A stretch of 64,000 nt of DNA. Origin: Pseudoalteromonas aliena SW19. Lineage in GTDB: Bacteria; Pseudomonadota; Gammaproteobacteria; Enterobacterales; Alteromonadaceae. Below, in pieces: positions 18,086 to 28,041 of this stretch (position 1 is the first letter of the stretch; every line of letters starts with the position of its first letter). The translations under genes and the position numbers were made by a program. The notes under the pieces are model-generated. The model worked only from the letters and a program-made list of their open reading frames with translations, was not told the DNA's origin and searched no databases. The stretch spans positions 62,001 to 126,000 of the forward strand of contig NZ_AQGU01000017.1 in the NCBI RefSeq assembly GCF_014905615.1, read 5' to 3'.

Positions 18086-18628
18086 GGGAAAACAATTAGG
18101 TTTTAATAAGAAGATTTTAGCAAAGAATGGTTAGATCCAATATAGATCAATTCATATTTTTATACTTTCAATGGGACAATTTTACCGAGATGATTGATGA
18201 CTAAATGATGTATGAAGCCATAAAAACAGATCATGGTTTCCTTATTACTGCATTTTTCTTTTTTATCGATGTATAAATATATTATAAAAGCCATCAACAC
18301 CTTAAATAACAAGCTAAATTAATCATACCTCCCCCTTAATTATTTAAGATAACAGTTTTTGGAACAAGTATTTAGTTGATTTTTATTAAAAAAGATTCAG
18401 GTTATTTGTATCTAAAAGTGGCTGGATTATCGTTTTTATACAAATTAAATATACGCCTCTTTTCAAAAAGATTTTTTTAAGTTATTTACTCTTAAACCTT
18501 TCATATTTAGTCCTCAATGCATACATGTCAGGGATGAGTAAAATACATAAAAAAGGCCAGATGCAAAAGCAACTGGCCTATATTAATCGCTGTTACGTAC
18601 TTTTAGTACGAAACAATTGAACTAGTTA
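18086..18628. other. Gene-free stretch between radD and the TonB receptor
   Basis: 543 bp of AT-rich sequence without a credible gene. It holds the radD promoter region and, near the right end, the terminator of the receptor gene. I see nothing else. Confidence 0.6.
18550..18580 (-). terminator. Intrinsic terminator of the TonB receptor gene
   Basis: On the minus strand the stem TAGGCCAGTTGC / GCATCTGGCCT (one mismatch inside) is followed by a run of six T. Confidence 0.85.
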
Positions 18629-21229
18629 TTAAAAAGATAATTCAATTTTTGTGTAATAAAAGCGACCCATGTTGTCATATAGTGACTGGTCGTACCAAGG
18701 CCAACCACCACCAGCTACCGTTGAGAAAGGAGGCTCTTCATCAAATAAATTTCTCACACCTGCTGAAAATTTAACTGATTCAGTAATATAGTAGTGACCA
18801 GATAAATCAACCTGTGTATAACTATCAACTGCTAGGCGAGTCTCAGGTTTAGCAAAATCACAAGTACCTGATGTTAAACCACCTTCATGGTCTACTGTTT
18901 CACCTACATAGCGTACGTTTACATTCGCACCCCAGTTATCGCTAGTAATACTAGTGTAGAAACTAGAAGACCATTCAGCTTCTGAAGTAGTTCCTTTTTC
19001 TTCACACAAAGGTTGAATTGCTGATGTTTGCTCTTCAGAACTTAACAGCTGAGATGCTCTAACACCTGCAATAACAGTACCTAATGATGTATCAAATGTG
19101 TAATTAACATTATAATCAATACCTGAACCACTTTGCTCAGCTAGATTTTGTAAGTTTGATTTGACAAAAGCATCAGGATGCGCAATTCGTCCACCAATTC
19201 GATTTACTAGTTCAGGGTAATCGCTTTCGTTATTTAGGATTTCTTGAACACCTAAAGATCCGATTTTATCTGAAACTTCAAAATTCCAATAATCAGCTGT
19301 TACAGACAAACCTTCTACAAAATCAACGTCCCAAGCAAAACCTAAACCATAGCTTTTCGAAGTTTCTGGCTTGAGATCTGGGTTACCACCACTTAATGAA
19401 CGTATTTCTCGTGTTGAACACTGACCCGCATCAGCAGCACATGCTTTAGTGTCAATTGCTTTTACAACACCAAAACTTTCATCTAGGTATAGGTTACCTA
19501 ATGTAGGTGCTTTAAAGCCCGTACCATATGAAGTACGAATTAATAATGTGTCAGTTGGTCTTACTGCAATTGCTAATTTGTAAGTAGTCTCAGAACCCAA
19601 GTCAGAAAGGGTTGTTTTAATAGAGTCACTACGAACAGCAGCAGAAATTTCAACCATTTCAATTGGACGTGCGTTTAGTTCTAAATAGAATGAGTCAGTA
19701 TCTTTACTTCCTCGTCCATTAGACGCCGCACCACCAGCTATATCTTGCGACTGTTGTGCAATATCTGTTACATCAAAATATTGTTCTTCACGTACTTCTG
19801 CACCAAGTGCGAAACCTACAGCTTCATCACCAAGTTCAAAAGGTAATGTTCCTGAAATACCAAGGTTCATTATTTGCTCTTCAAATTCACCTTGGCGATG
19901 TGTAGCAACTGAGATAGCTTCAAAATCTTCAAATGAATTAGCGCTAGTTAACTTAATATCGCCAGCAGCAATTGCAGCAGTTAGCGCTTTTTTAGATATT
20001 TGACCACCTACACCAACGCTAGATTGGCGTGCCCAGCTCTTTTGGTACTTAGCATCTACGTAAATATCATCAGTTAATGAGTACTCTAGACCAGTAGCAA
20101 AACCAGTTGTTGAGTTAACTTGATCTCTCGCACGAGGACCTGCTTCAACTGTACGGCGAATGATATACATATCACGTCCGTAAGGATTTTCTTCGTTATC
20201 AGCACCAACCAGTGTGAATGGCGCTGGTGCAGCTCCATTTCTAACTTCTGTTTGAGTTCTGCTAGTACGACCCTCTGCCCAGACGCTTAAATCATCTGAT
20301 ACATTGTATTCGCCACGAGTGAATATATTGAATTTTTCTATGTAAGGAAATGCTTGATAAAGCGCAGCAAAGTCATAAGAACATTCTGTTCCGCTATCAA
20401 CGATTGTAGTAGGGCGGATATTGCCTTCAGGACAGCCAGCTACAGGAAAAGATTCTGAGAAATCTTTTTCAATCCATGTGCCTGGAAAACCAGTTGGGCT
20501 GCGGCTATCAGTACCGTTCGGTGCTATAGCACTACCGATTAGAGGGCGGTCTGTTGCTTTAACAGATTCACGCTTGTAAAAATCAGCTGAAAACATAACG
20601 TTACCACGGTCAGAAGAAATACCAGTCACCATCTGTAGTGATGTAGTTCCGGCATCGCCTTCAGCAGATTGACCGTATTGAGCTGAAACGTTTAGACCTT
20701 CAAAATCTTTTTTCGTTATGATATTAATAACACCGGCAACAGCATCTGCACCGTAGATAGCCGATGCGCCATCAGATAAATACTCTATGCGCTCTACTGC
20801 AGCGATTGGGATTTGGTTGATATCTGGACTAGCGCTACCACCCGTTGGTGTACCTGGTAAACGATTACCATTCACTAAGAAAATTGTATAAGCCGCACCT
20901 AGGCCTTTAGTTGCAAAGCTTGCTTCACCACCACCTTGAGCTAGCGTATCATCAGCTGTATCAATACCTGGACCAGCGATATTCGATTTAATTAAGAAAT
21001 CAGCAATAGTCTCTGTACCTGAAGCTTCAATTGTAAGTTTATTAAAAACTTGAACTGGACTTGGACCTTCCATATCAACACGTTTAATACGTGAACCTGT
21101 TACCTGAATTCGCTCTACTTTTTCAACACCTTCTTCAGCAGCAATTGAACTTGCAGAAAATGCTGCTGTTGATGCTGCACCAAAAGCAATCGCTAAGCGA
21201 ACTGCCTTTGAAATTTTATTGTTTATCAT
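18629..21229 (-). CDS. TonB-dependent outer-membrane receptor
   Basis: An 866-residue receptor with a signal peptide (about 1-31, AAFSASSIAAEE). The N-terminal plug (about 40-170) has VTGSRIKRVDMEGPSPV and the plug motif AVERIEYLSDGASAIYGADAVAGVINIITKKDFEG. A 22-strand barrel follows, ending in a C-terminal aromatic residue (KIELSF). RTSYGTGFKAPTLGNLY and NPDLKPETSKSYGLGF are hallmark barrel segments. The VTGSRI-type plug is typical of marine receptors for carbohydrates or peptides, but the ligand cannot be named. No neighbouring transport or degradation genes help. The leader of about 120 nt and the operator-like repeat at 21339-21384 suggest repressor control. Confidence 0.92.
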   Translation of the reverse strand: MINNKISKAVRLAIAFGAASTAAFSASSIAAEEGVEKVERIQVTGSRIKRVDMEGPSPVQVFNKLTIEASGTETIADFLIKSNIAGPGIDTADDTLAQGGGEASFATKGLGAAYTIFLVNGNRLPGTPTGGSASPDINQIPIAAVERIEYLSDGASAIYGADAVAGVINIITKKDFEGLNVSAQYGQSAEGDAGTTSLQMVTGISSDRGNVMFSADFYKRESVKATDRPLIGSAIAPNGTDSRSPTGFPGTWIEKDFSESFPVAGCPEGNIRPTTIVDSGTECSYDFAALYQAFPYIEKFNIFTRGEYNVSDDLSVWAEGRTSRTQTEVRNGAAPAPFTLVGADNEENPYGRDMYIIRRTVEAGPRARDQVNSTTGFATGLEYSLTDDIYVDAKYQKSWARQSSVGVGGQISKKALTAAIAAGDIKLTSANSFEDFEAISVATHRQGEFEEQIMNLGISGTLPFELGDEAVGFALGAEVREEQYFDVTDIAQQSQDIAGGAASNGRGSKDTDSFYLELNARPIEMVEISAAVRSDSIKTTLSDLGSETTYKLAIAVRPTDTLLIRTSYGTGFKAPTLGNLYLDESFGVVKAIDTKACAADAGQCSTREIRSLSGGNPDLKPETSKSYGLGFAWDVDFVEGLSVTADYWNFEVSDKIGSLGVQEILNNESDYPELVNRIGGRIAHPDAFVKSNLQNLAEQSGSGIDYNVNYTFDTSLGTVIAGVRASQLLSSEEQTSAIQPLCEEKGTTSEAEWSSSFYTSITSDNWGANVNVRYVGETVDHEGGLTSGTCDFAKPETRLAVDSYTQVDLSGHYYITESVKFSAGVRNLFDEEPPFSTVAGGGWPWYDQSLYDNMGRFYYTKIELSF

Positions 21230-21338
21230 TTAATTCTCCCTAGAATACTTATTTATTATTTATACTAAATTTTTTAAATTAGTTCGCAATAAAACCCTAT
21301 TTATTAAAACAAAAAATACCCTTATTTAGGTATAGTAG

Positions 21339-21386
21339 GACCTCATTGAGTGATGAATGATAGTACTAGTGAAACAATGAGGTCAA
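21339..21386 (-). promoter_or_regulatory. Promoter with operator-like inverted repeat upstream of the TonB receptor
   Basis: Minus-strand -35 TTGACC (21381-21386) and -10 TATCAT (21357-21362) are separated by 18 bp. A perfect 10-bp inverted repeat, GACCTCATTG (21339-21348) and CAATGAGGTC (21375-21384), has one arm over the -35 and the other just past the start point. A repressor bound to both arms would block the promoter. The start point would be near 21350. The rest of the 21230-21685 gap is AT-rich without other features I can name. Confidence 0.6.
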
Positions 21387-21685
21387 CACATTATTAACTT
21401 TCGTCCAGTAAAAATAACAAAAGGCTTTTATTTTGCCTACTTACACTGGTTCTTAAGTCGCTGATTTAATAAAGAAATCATTATCATCAATTTAATAACC
21501 ATAATTATTAAAAAATAAAAACCATTAATAACAATAGCTTATTTATTTGTGAAAGTTTGTAATAAAAGTTCAATAAAATATATAAAAATATTCATATTTA
21601 GGCAGAGTAATTAAGTACTATCTAAAAAAAAATAAAGTAATTATTTCTTTAATCTTTAAAAAAAAATAAAATATAACCTTTAATA

Positions 21686-24028
21686 TCAATAAAATAACTC
21701 TTTTTGCACATGTGAATCATCGATTGAACTCGTGATCATTTCTGCAATTGGCTCTAGTTGTTTGCGAACATAGATCTCATAGTTGAACTTGTTAAATGTA
21801 TTATAGATTTCTGCACCTGTTAGTGTGTAAACGTATTCAATTATTTGCCCTCGTCTTACTTCGAAATCAGGGTTGTTAACTTTATGTTTTTTTATTGCTT
21901 GAACATGTGGAGGAATATTTTTGATGTAATCACTTAAGTTTTGTCCTAAGCGTTTTCGGTATATCAATTTATTATCAAACGCCCCTGTATGTAGTTTTTT
22001 TGTATAACTATCTATAATTACATGCAGTTGCTCTATGTTAAAGCTGTCGCTAAAAAGAGTTTTAAATAGCTCGGTTTGAAACTCTTGAGCAAGTTCGGTC
22101 CAATCACTGCGTACCGTTTCCATACCTTTGAAGATAAGTTTAGGCATACTGTTTTTAATGATTTGGCCTACATAGCGTTTTTTTGAACCTGTTTTTTTAC
22201 CTCTAATTGTGGGCATAAAAAATGGGCTGTAATGGGTTTCAAACTCAATTTCCAAATAGCTAGTAAGCCCAAAACGTTCTTTAATATCATGACTCCACGT
22301 ATTATTAATGTAGAGTGTTAAATCTTTACCTATTTGATTGCAACTCAAAGCCGTTAGCTGATCATCAACCTTTACAAAAATAGAATCGGTATCGCCATAA
22401 ATCACGTCATAACCTAACTTTTCTATCCACTTACGGGTTGTTTGCATAATTTCATGCCCGCGTAATGTTATCGAACTTGAAAGTCGGGGATCGTAAAATC
22501 GGCAGCCTTTAGAGCCAAGTACGCCATATAAGCTGTTCATTATAATTTTTATCGCTTGTGAAAGCATTGGCTGTTCAGTGTCTTTTGCCTTCTGACGGGT
22601 ATGTGTTAAGTGCTTAATTAACTTTGGCAAGTGGTGTTCATTTCGTGAGAAAACGGCTTCATTAAACCCTTCAATTGCATTTTCAGGTGAATCTAATCCT
22701 TTAATGAGCCCAAGAGGGTCAATACAAAATGTGCGCATGATTGAGGGATATAGGCTTTTAAAATCTAAAACAAGTATATTTTTATAAAGCCCAGGCACTG
22801 ACTCCATTACATACCCACCGGGGCTTTCAAACGACAAACCGTGATCGCCTAAATTTGGCGCAACATACCCGCTGCGATGTAGTAATGGCAAATATAAGTT
22901 AGTAAATGCTGCAACAGAGCCCCCCATTCGTTCAAGCTCAAGCCCTGTTAGTTGAGTCCTCACTATTGCAAATTCAAAAAGTTGTAACTGAGTAAAAATC
23001 CGATTAACGAGAATGCAGTCTTGTCGGTTATAGGCGGCTAAACTCAATTTATCTTCGTTAAATTGGCGAATAATTTCGCTTAAACGATTATTCGCCTGAA
23101 TTAACTTAGACTCGCCAAGTACCTTGTGAGAAATGTTCGCAAGTGAGTAATTGTCAAAGTGATAAGTGGCATTTTTTAAGGTATCAATGCCATCTATAAC
23201 ACTTCGCCCCGGTAACGACAGACGCGTATAGTGCCCTGTTGTTATATTTAAAGATTGCTGCTCTCTGCCAAAATTAAGCGTTATTCCCAGCGCCTCCGCT
23301 CTCGTGTTAAGAACGCTAAAATCAAATTCAATGACATTCCAACCAACAATAATGTCAGGATCATTATTATTGATATACTGCTGTAGCTTTTGTAGTAGAT
23401 TAATCTCGTCAAAGCACCAATCTATATTAAATGGCTGATTATGCTGTTGAGGCTCACCAATCATCAAAACGGTATCAAGGCCATTTCCTACTAGTCCAAC
23501 CGAAAACAATACGCCTTCACCATTGCACTCAATATCTAATGAGAGCGATGTCAGCGTGGGTGTATATTCAGGGCTCGCTTTTAATTTGGCATTATTAATT
23601 AAAATAAAACCATTTTTTTGAGACACATCCCCTGTAACCCATACGCCGCCTTTAATAAAACGTTCCATTAAAAAACGATCGCTGTGGCGTATATCGGCTT
23701 CGTATATACTTAAGTGCGGCTCAAGGAGTGTACGTGCTTTATAAAGGGTACTTACATCATTAAAATAACATCCTATACATGCAGCTCCACTAAAATGTTG
23801 CATGTCTACTACTTTAAAATTGGCGCTTAGGTTTGCCTTATTTAATGCAGCTTTGGCAAAGTCATGTTTTTCTTGAGGGATAAAAAACACAGCTTGTTGA
23901 TCCTCAACGAGCACTTTAATAGGACCTTGCTCTGATACGAGCCAATAACACAAGGTGATCCCTCGTCTACTTTTTGACGAGTATTGTTGCCTTGATAAAA
24001 TAAAGCCCTGATAGATTGCTTGTGTCAA
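21686..24028 (-). CDS. polB: DNA polymerase II (family B)
   Basis: SOS-inducible repair polymerase with 3'-5' proofreading. Visible motifs are exonuclease I LSLDIECNG, exonuclease II GWNVIEFDFSVLN, polymerase motif A DFKSLYPSI, motif B KIIMNSLYGVLGS and motif C YGDTDSIFV. I place the start at the TTG at 24028, giving 780 residues (E. coli Pol II has 783) with GTGGGA upstream and a QGFILSR beginning like the E. coli enzyme. The ATG at 24085 would add 19 residues with no family match, run through the LexA box and leave three bases to the dinG start. The downstream T-rich stretch shows no clear stem. Confidence 0.93.
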   Translation of the reverse strand: MTQAIYQGFILSRQQYSSKSRRGITLCYWLVSEQGPIKVLVEDQQAVFFIPQEKHDFAKAALNKANLSANFKVVDMQHFSGAACIGCYFNDVSTLYKARTLLEPHLSIYEADIRHSDRFLMERFIKGGVWVTGDVSQKNGFILINNAKLKASPEYTPTLTSLSLDIECNGEGVLFSVGLVGNGLDTVLMIGEPQQHNQPFNIDWCFDEINLLQKLQQYINNNDPDIIVGWNVIEFDFSVLNTRAEALGITLNFGREQQSLNITTGHYTRLSLPGRSVIDGIDTLKNATYHFDNYSLANISHKVLGESKLIQANNRLSEIIRQFNEDKLSLAAYNRQDCILVNRIFTQLQLFEFAIVRTQLTGLELERMGGSVAAFTNLYLPLLHRSGYVAPNLGDHGLSFESPGGYVMESVPGLYKNILVLDFKSLYPSIMRTFCIDPLGLIKGLDSPENAIEGFNEAVFSRNEHHLPKLIKHLTHTRQKAKDTEQPMLSQAIKIIMNSLYGVLGSKGCRFYDPRLSSSITLRGHEIMQTTRKWIEKLGYDVIYGDTDSIFVKVDDQLTALSCNQIGKDLTLYINNTWSHDIKERFGLTSYLEIEFETHYSPFFMPTIRGKKTGSKKRYVGQIIKNSMPKLIFKGMETVRSDWTELAQEFQTELFKTLFSDSFNIEQLHVIIDSYTKKLHTGAFDNKLIYRKRLGQNLSDYIKNIPPHVQAIKKHKVNNPDFEVRRGQIIEYVYTLTGAEIYNTFNKFNYEIYVRKQLEPIAEMITSSIDDSHVQKELFY

Positions 24029-24053
24029 TGTACGATCCCACTTAATATATACA

Positions 24054-24069
24054 CTGTAATTATATACAT
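24054..24069. promoter_or_regulatory. LexA (SOS) box shared by polB and dinG
   Basis: CTGTAATTATATACAT fits the gammaproteobacterial LexA pattern CTGT-N8-ACAG with one mismatch in the last base. It lies between the divergent polB and dinG starts, both of which are LexA-controlled in E. coli. Confidence 0.75.
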
Positions 24070-24088
24070 ACTTTAGGTAAATCATCCC

Positions 24089-26164
24089 ATGCTTTCTGAC
24101 TCACTAAAAAAAACAATTAGGCAAGTACACCAGCATGTGGCTAATAACCTAACTGATTACCGCCCGCGAAGTAGCCAAAACTACCTTGTTGCCGAAATAG
24201 CAAAAACCCTTGCAGGCGACTATCACAAAAAACAACGTATATGTGTTATTGAAGCAGGCACCGGTACAGGTAAGTCTCTTGCCTACTGTTTAGGGGCATT
24301 GCCACTGGCCTTGGCACAAAAAAAGAAACTGGTTATTTCGACTGCAACCGTTGCACTTCAAGAGCAATTAATAGCAAAAGAGCTCCCGTTCTTTAAAAAG
24401 CATTCAGGGCTCGACTTCAAATTTGATTTAGTAAAAGGTCGTCATCGTTATATTTGCGCCCACAAACTACACAATGCTGTAAATGGTGATAGCCAAACAC
24501 AGATGGACTTTATGCCAACGCTTACTTCACCCTTAAGCGCAATGGAAACCAAATGCTTAAATGAGCTATACAACGCGTATGTAAATAAAAAATGGCAAGG
24601 CGATAGAGACAGCTGGGCTGATACAGTTCCCGACAGAGTGTGGAATTTAATAGCCTGCGATAAACATTCGTGTCAGCGCCAAATGAAGGCCCATCAAACA
24701 TGTCCGTTTCAGCTTGCTCGTAATCAATTGATGCAAATGGACGTACTGGTAATTAATCACTCATTACTACTTGCTGATTTAGATTTGGGTGGCGGTAAAA
24801 TTTTACCAGAGCCCGACAACACCATTTACGTTATTGATGAAGCGCACCATTTAGCACATATAACTCGCGATTTTTCATCTGCTGCTGCCACAATAAAAGG
24901 CACCATAGAGTGGCTTGATAAGCTCACTAAGTTTAGTGGAAAAATGGCTAAAATTTTAGTAGGCCAAAAAGCAATAGGGCAAAATTTTAAACTTTGCGAC
25001 AGTATTAATGACGCTAATAAAGATTTAAAAGTAGTGCGTGATATTCTTGATAATGCCGACTTTGAATACTCAAAAGATGATACTTACCGCTTTGAGCACG
25101 GTGAAATTCCAGAGTCGCTGCATAGTAAAGCGAAAGACATAAGTGAAGCCACACAAGATGCCCTGCGCTGCTTGAACAAAATGCACGACACCCTTACGCA
25201 AGATGTAAGCGACGGCGATATAAAACCGTACGTTGCCGATCCAATATTAGGTGAAAGCGGGCAATATATTAATCGGCTAGAGCAACTAAACAAACTCTGG
25301 TTTAGTTACGCTAAAAAAGGTGAAGGTACGCCTCATGCGAGGTGGATAAAACGCCTTGAATACAAAAATCACCACGATCATCTATTAAGCGACTGCCCTA
25401 TTGAAGTCGGTTATTATTTAAAAGATAAGTTATGGCGAGAATGCGCGGGCGCTGTTTTGTGCTCTGCTACATTAAGTGCACTCGGCTCGTTCGATCACTT
25501 TGCTTACGAAACCGGACTTGCTAAAGAAGAAGGCGTTAAATTTATTAAAGCACCCTCTCCTTTTGATTACCCAAAACAAGCCACTTTACGTATCCCAGTA
25601 TCGAAAGTAGAACCAACTGATAAAGACTTTAGCGACCATTTAGCTCAAACATTACCAGAGTACCTAAATGATAAAAAAGCAAACCTTGTATTGTTTGCTT
25701 CCTACTGGCAAATGGACCACGTAACAAAGTTTCTTAGAACAAAAGGTTTTAACTTATTAGTTCAAGGTGAGATGTCGCGAGAAGCTTTACTAAAAGCACA
25801 CACTAAAAATATAGACGAAGGCAAAGGCAGTATTTTATTCGGGACACAGAGCCTTTCAGAAGGGCTTGATTTACCTGGGAAATATTTAGAGAACCTAATA
25901 ATTACCAAAATACCGTTTGCAGTACCGACTTCCCCAATAGAAGAAGCACAAGCAGAATTTGTACAAAGTAAAGGCGGAAATCCATTTTTAACGATTACCG
26001 TGCCCGACGCCGCAAAGAAATTGGTACAAAGCTGTGGTAGACTGCTGCGAAAAGAGAGTGATGAAGGCTGTATTACTATTCTCGATAGGCGCTTAGTTAC
26101 CAAGCGATACGGCAAAGCCATGCTCGACACCCTACCACCTTTTAAAAGACAAATAGATTATTAA
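24089..26164 (+). CDS. dinG: ATP-dependent DNA helicase DinG
   Basis: XPD-like 5'-3' helicase with an iron-sulphur cluster, 691 residues; in E. coli it resolves R-loops and replication-transcription conflicts. Walker A is EAGTGTGKS (55-63) and the DEAH box is at 250-253. The cluster cysteines are most likely C123, C190, C195 and C205. The C-terminal GTQSLSEGLDLPG and QSCGRLLRKE are helicase motifs V and VI. It is transcribed away from polB, with a shared LexA box in between. Its stop overlaps the start of the permease gene (TAATG). Confidence 0.93.
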   Translation: MLSDSLKKTIRQVHQHVANNLTDYRPRSSQNYLVAEIAKTLAGDYHKKQRICVIEAGTGTGKSLAYCLGALPLALAQKKKLVISTATVALQEQLIAKELPFFKKHSGLDFKFDLVKGRHRYICAHKLHNAVNGDSQTQMDFMPTLTSPLSAMETKCLNELYNAYVNKKWQGDRDSWADTVPDRVWNLIACDKHSCQRQMKAHQTCPFQLARNQLMQMDVLVINHSLLLADLDLGGGKILPEPDNTIYVIDEAHHLAHITRDFSSAAATIKGTIEWLDKLTKFSGKMAKILVGQKAIGQNFKLCDSINDANKDLKVVRDILDNADFEYSKDDTYRFEHGEIPESLHSKAKDISEATQDALRCLNKMHDTLTQDVSDGDIKPYVADPILGESGQYINRLEQLNKLWFSYAKKGEGTPHARWIKRLEYKNHHDHLLSDCPIEVGYYLKDKLWRECAGAVLCSATLSALGSFDHFAYETGLAKEEGVKFIKAPSPFDYPKQATLRIPVSKVEPTDKDFSDHLAQTLPEYLNDKKANLVLFASYWQMDHVTKFLRTKGFNLLVQGEMSREALLKAHTKNIDEGKGSILFGTQSLSEGLDLPGKYLENLIITKIPFAVPTSPIEEAQAEFVQSKGGNPFLTITVPDAAKKLVQSCGRLLRKESDEGCITILDRRLVTKRYGKAMLDTLPPFKRQIDY

Positions 26165-26940
26165 TGTTTGAACTTGCACTCGATCCAACAACCTGGGCTG
26201 TTTTATGTGCTGTTGCACTTGCCGCAGGTTTTATAGACGCTATCGCCGGCGGCGGTGGCATGTTAACTGTGCCCGCTTTATTAACCGCTGGCCTACCTCC
26301 ACATTTAACACTTGGGACCAATAAACTCGCTGCCAGCTTTGGTTCTTTAACGGCAAGTTATACCTATTACAAAAAAAACTTATTTAGTCCAAAGTTTTGG
26401 GCTGCCTCTATTATTGCTACCGCAATAGGCGCACTCCTAGGGACTGTTATTGTTGATCATTTAAGTATTGATTTTTTAAATAAGCTACTCCCGATTATTA
26501 TTATTTTGGTTGCCGCTTATAGCTTATTTGGTAATTTAAGTACCACCGAAGGGGATGAGCTCCCTAAACTAAACAAAGCAATGAAAATAAAACAATGGCT
26601 ACAGGGTTTAGCATTAGGTTTTTTTGATGGTTTAGCAGGGCCTGGCACGGGTACTTTTTGGACTGCCTCGAATGGCATGCTTTACAAAATGAACCTGCTA
26701 CTCAATTGTGGTTTAGCGCGTTCAATGAACTTTGTTTCTAACTTTGTATCATTGATCACCTTTGTTGCTTTGGGCCATGTAAACTTTTTACTTGGCATAA
26801 CAATGGGCTTTTTTATCATGCTAGGTGCATGGTTTGGCGCGCATTCAGCGATACGTTTTGGTAGTAAATTTATTCGTCCAGTTTTTAATACCATGGTTAT
26901 ACTTTTAGCGCTAAAACTAATTTACGAGGCTTATTTTTAA
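26164..26940 (+). CDS. TauE/SafE (TSUP) family permease, YfcA-like
   Basis: An inner-membrane protein of 258 residues with about seven or eight membrane segments. The family carries sulphite, sulphoacetate or related small anions; the substrate here is unknown. The first repeat begins with the typical GFIDAIAGGGGMLTVPALLTAGLPP (about 20-44), and the second repeat has FFDGLAGPGTGTFWT (about 157-171). The ATG overlaps the dinG stop by one base, so translation is coupled, and priC follows after one base. In E. coli yfcA is not next to dinG. Confidence 0.85.
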   Translation: MFELALDPTTWAVLCAVALAAGFIDAIAGGGGMLTVPALLTAGLPPHLTLGTNKLAASFGSLTASYTYYKKNLFSPKFWAASIIATAIGALLGTVIVDHLSIDFLNKLLPIIIILVAAYSLFGNLSTTEGDELPKLNKAMKIKQWLQGLALGFFDGLAGPGTGTFWTASNGMLYKMNLLLNCGLARSMNFVSNFVSLITFVALGHVNFLLGITMGFFIMLGAWFGAHSAIRFGSKFIRPVFNTMVILLALKLIYEAYF

Positions 26941-26941
26941 T

Positions 26942-27550
26942 ATGCATTCAATGGCTTTAGATAAACTACGTCATCAAATTGCAACGCTAAAACAGCAAGC
27001 CGAGCAATTTGATAAAGCTAAACTTTTTTCTAAAAACCGTTACATGCAAGCGCAACCTAGCTTATTTGATCGCGCCGTTTTTAGTACAAAAAGTATGAAC
27101 TTAGCAGACTATGTAATTGAAATAGAAGACGAAGTATCAAGGTTACCGCCAAGCGAGCATCGCCACGCTTATACCTATGCACTTGAGCGTATAGCAACTC
27201 AAGTGCAAGCAATTTTTAACGTCATTAAATCAACGCCTATTTGGGTTAAAGAAAACAAAAGCCACTATAAACCACGCCCAAAACAAGCGGTTTACAAACA
27301 AGCTGTACAAAAAATCATGCAGTCGTCGCACGAACTTTACGACGAATTAAAACAAAACCATGAGTTTGAACGTCGTTTAGTGCTTATGATTGAAGAGCGA
27401 AAAATGCAAATGGATAAAGCGTCGCCTGCTAAAGCACAAAAGCTTAACCTTGAAATATTAAGTACACATGCTCGCTTAGGACGATGCAGAAAAGCAATTT
27501 CTGCAACCGAAGATAAAATACAACAAGTAGAAAAGCAACAGCTTCGTTAA
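26942..27550 (+). CDS. priC: Primosomal replication protein PriC
   Basis: A small helical protein of 202 residues that helps reload DnaB at stalled forks in the PriA/PriC restart pathways. The recognisable part is the C-terminal block HELYDELKQNHEFERRLVLMIEERKMQM, which is followed by a basic helical tail. The N-terminus resembles PriC through LRHQIATLKQQAEQFDKAKLFSKNRYMQ. An alternative ATG lies three codons downstream. It is the last gene of the dinG-permease-priC run. The downstream ComFB-like gene and ybaM echo the E. coli priC-ybaM pair. Confidence 0.85.
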   Translation: MHSMALDKLRHQIATLKQQAEQFDKAKLFSKNRYMQAQPSLFDRAVFSTKSMNLADYVIEIEDEVSRLPPSEHRHAYTYALERIATQVQAIFNVIKSTPIWVKENKSHYKPRPKQAVYKQAVQKIMQSSHELYDELKQNHEFERRLVLMIEERKMQMDKASPAKAQKLNLEILSTHARLGRCRKAISATEDKIQQVEKQQLR

Positions 27551-27747
27551 AACACTTTTGTTATGGTGTTTAACTGCCAATTTTGCTCTGATCAAAGCAT
27601 AGCTATATCAGCTATTCACTTTAAAAATCAGATAAAATTAACAACCTTCCGTATACCGAATAACAATTCAAAGCTGCTATCGATTTATGACTAACCTTGG
27701 TATAAACTCAATATCAACAGCATGGAATAAAAAAGAGTGATAGGAAT

Positions 27748-28041
27748 ATGCGATTACATGACGACATACACAATTACTACGAAAAAATTGTTCTTGAAGA
27801 AATAATAAAACTTAAACTTAGCGAGCAATATAACGAAGATGTAATGGCAGATTTTTGCTGTACTATATTAAATCAACTTCCTCCTCGATACATTCGTTAT
27901 GATGTAGATATGGCATTTTACTTACCACAAACTGAGCGTTTACATATGGAAGAACGCGTTCAAACGGCAATTAATGTCGCTATTAACCAAATTTCAAAAA
28001 AGAAAGACCTAAATGAGCAATTCACTAAATCAAGCGCCTGA
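27748..28041 (+). CDS. ComFB-like (late competence) family protein
   Basis: A 97-residue helical protein resembling the ComFB family (IHNYYEKIVLEEI, DVMADFCCTILNQLPPRYIRYDVDMAFYL). ComFB is named for a competence operon but its biochemical role is not firmly known; some members have been reported to bind cyclic dinucleotides. The double cysteine in DFCCTILN occupies the place of the cysteines in other members. AGGA precedes the ATG closely. The last 29 bases overlap the start of ybaM in another frame. Confidence 0.75.
   Translation: MRLHDDIHNYYEKIVLEEIIKLKLSEQYNEDVMADFCCTILNQLPPRYIRYDVDMAFYLPQTERLHMEERVQTAINVAINQISKKKDLNEQFTKSSA

Noticed and set aside
24029-24085. ATG start of polB at 24085
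   Set aside because: It would put the LexA box in coding sequence, add residues with no family match and leave three bases to dinG.
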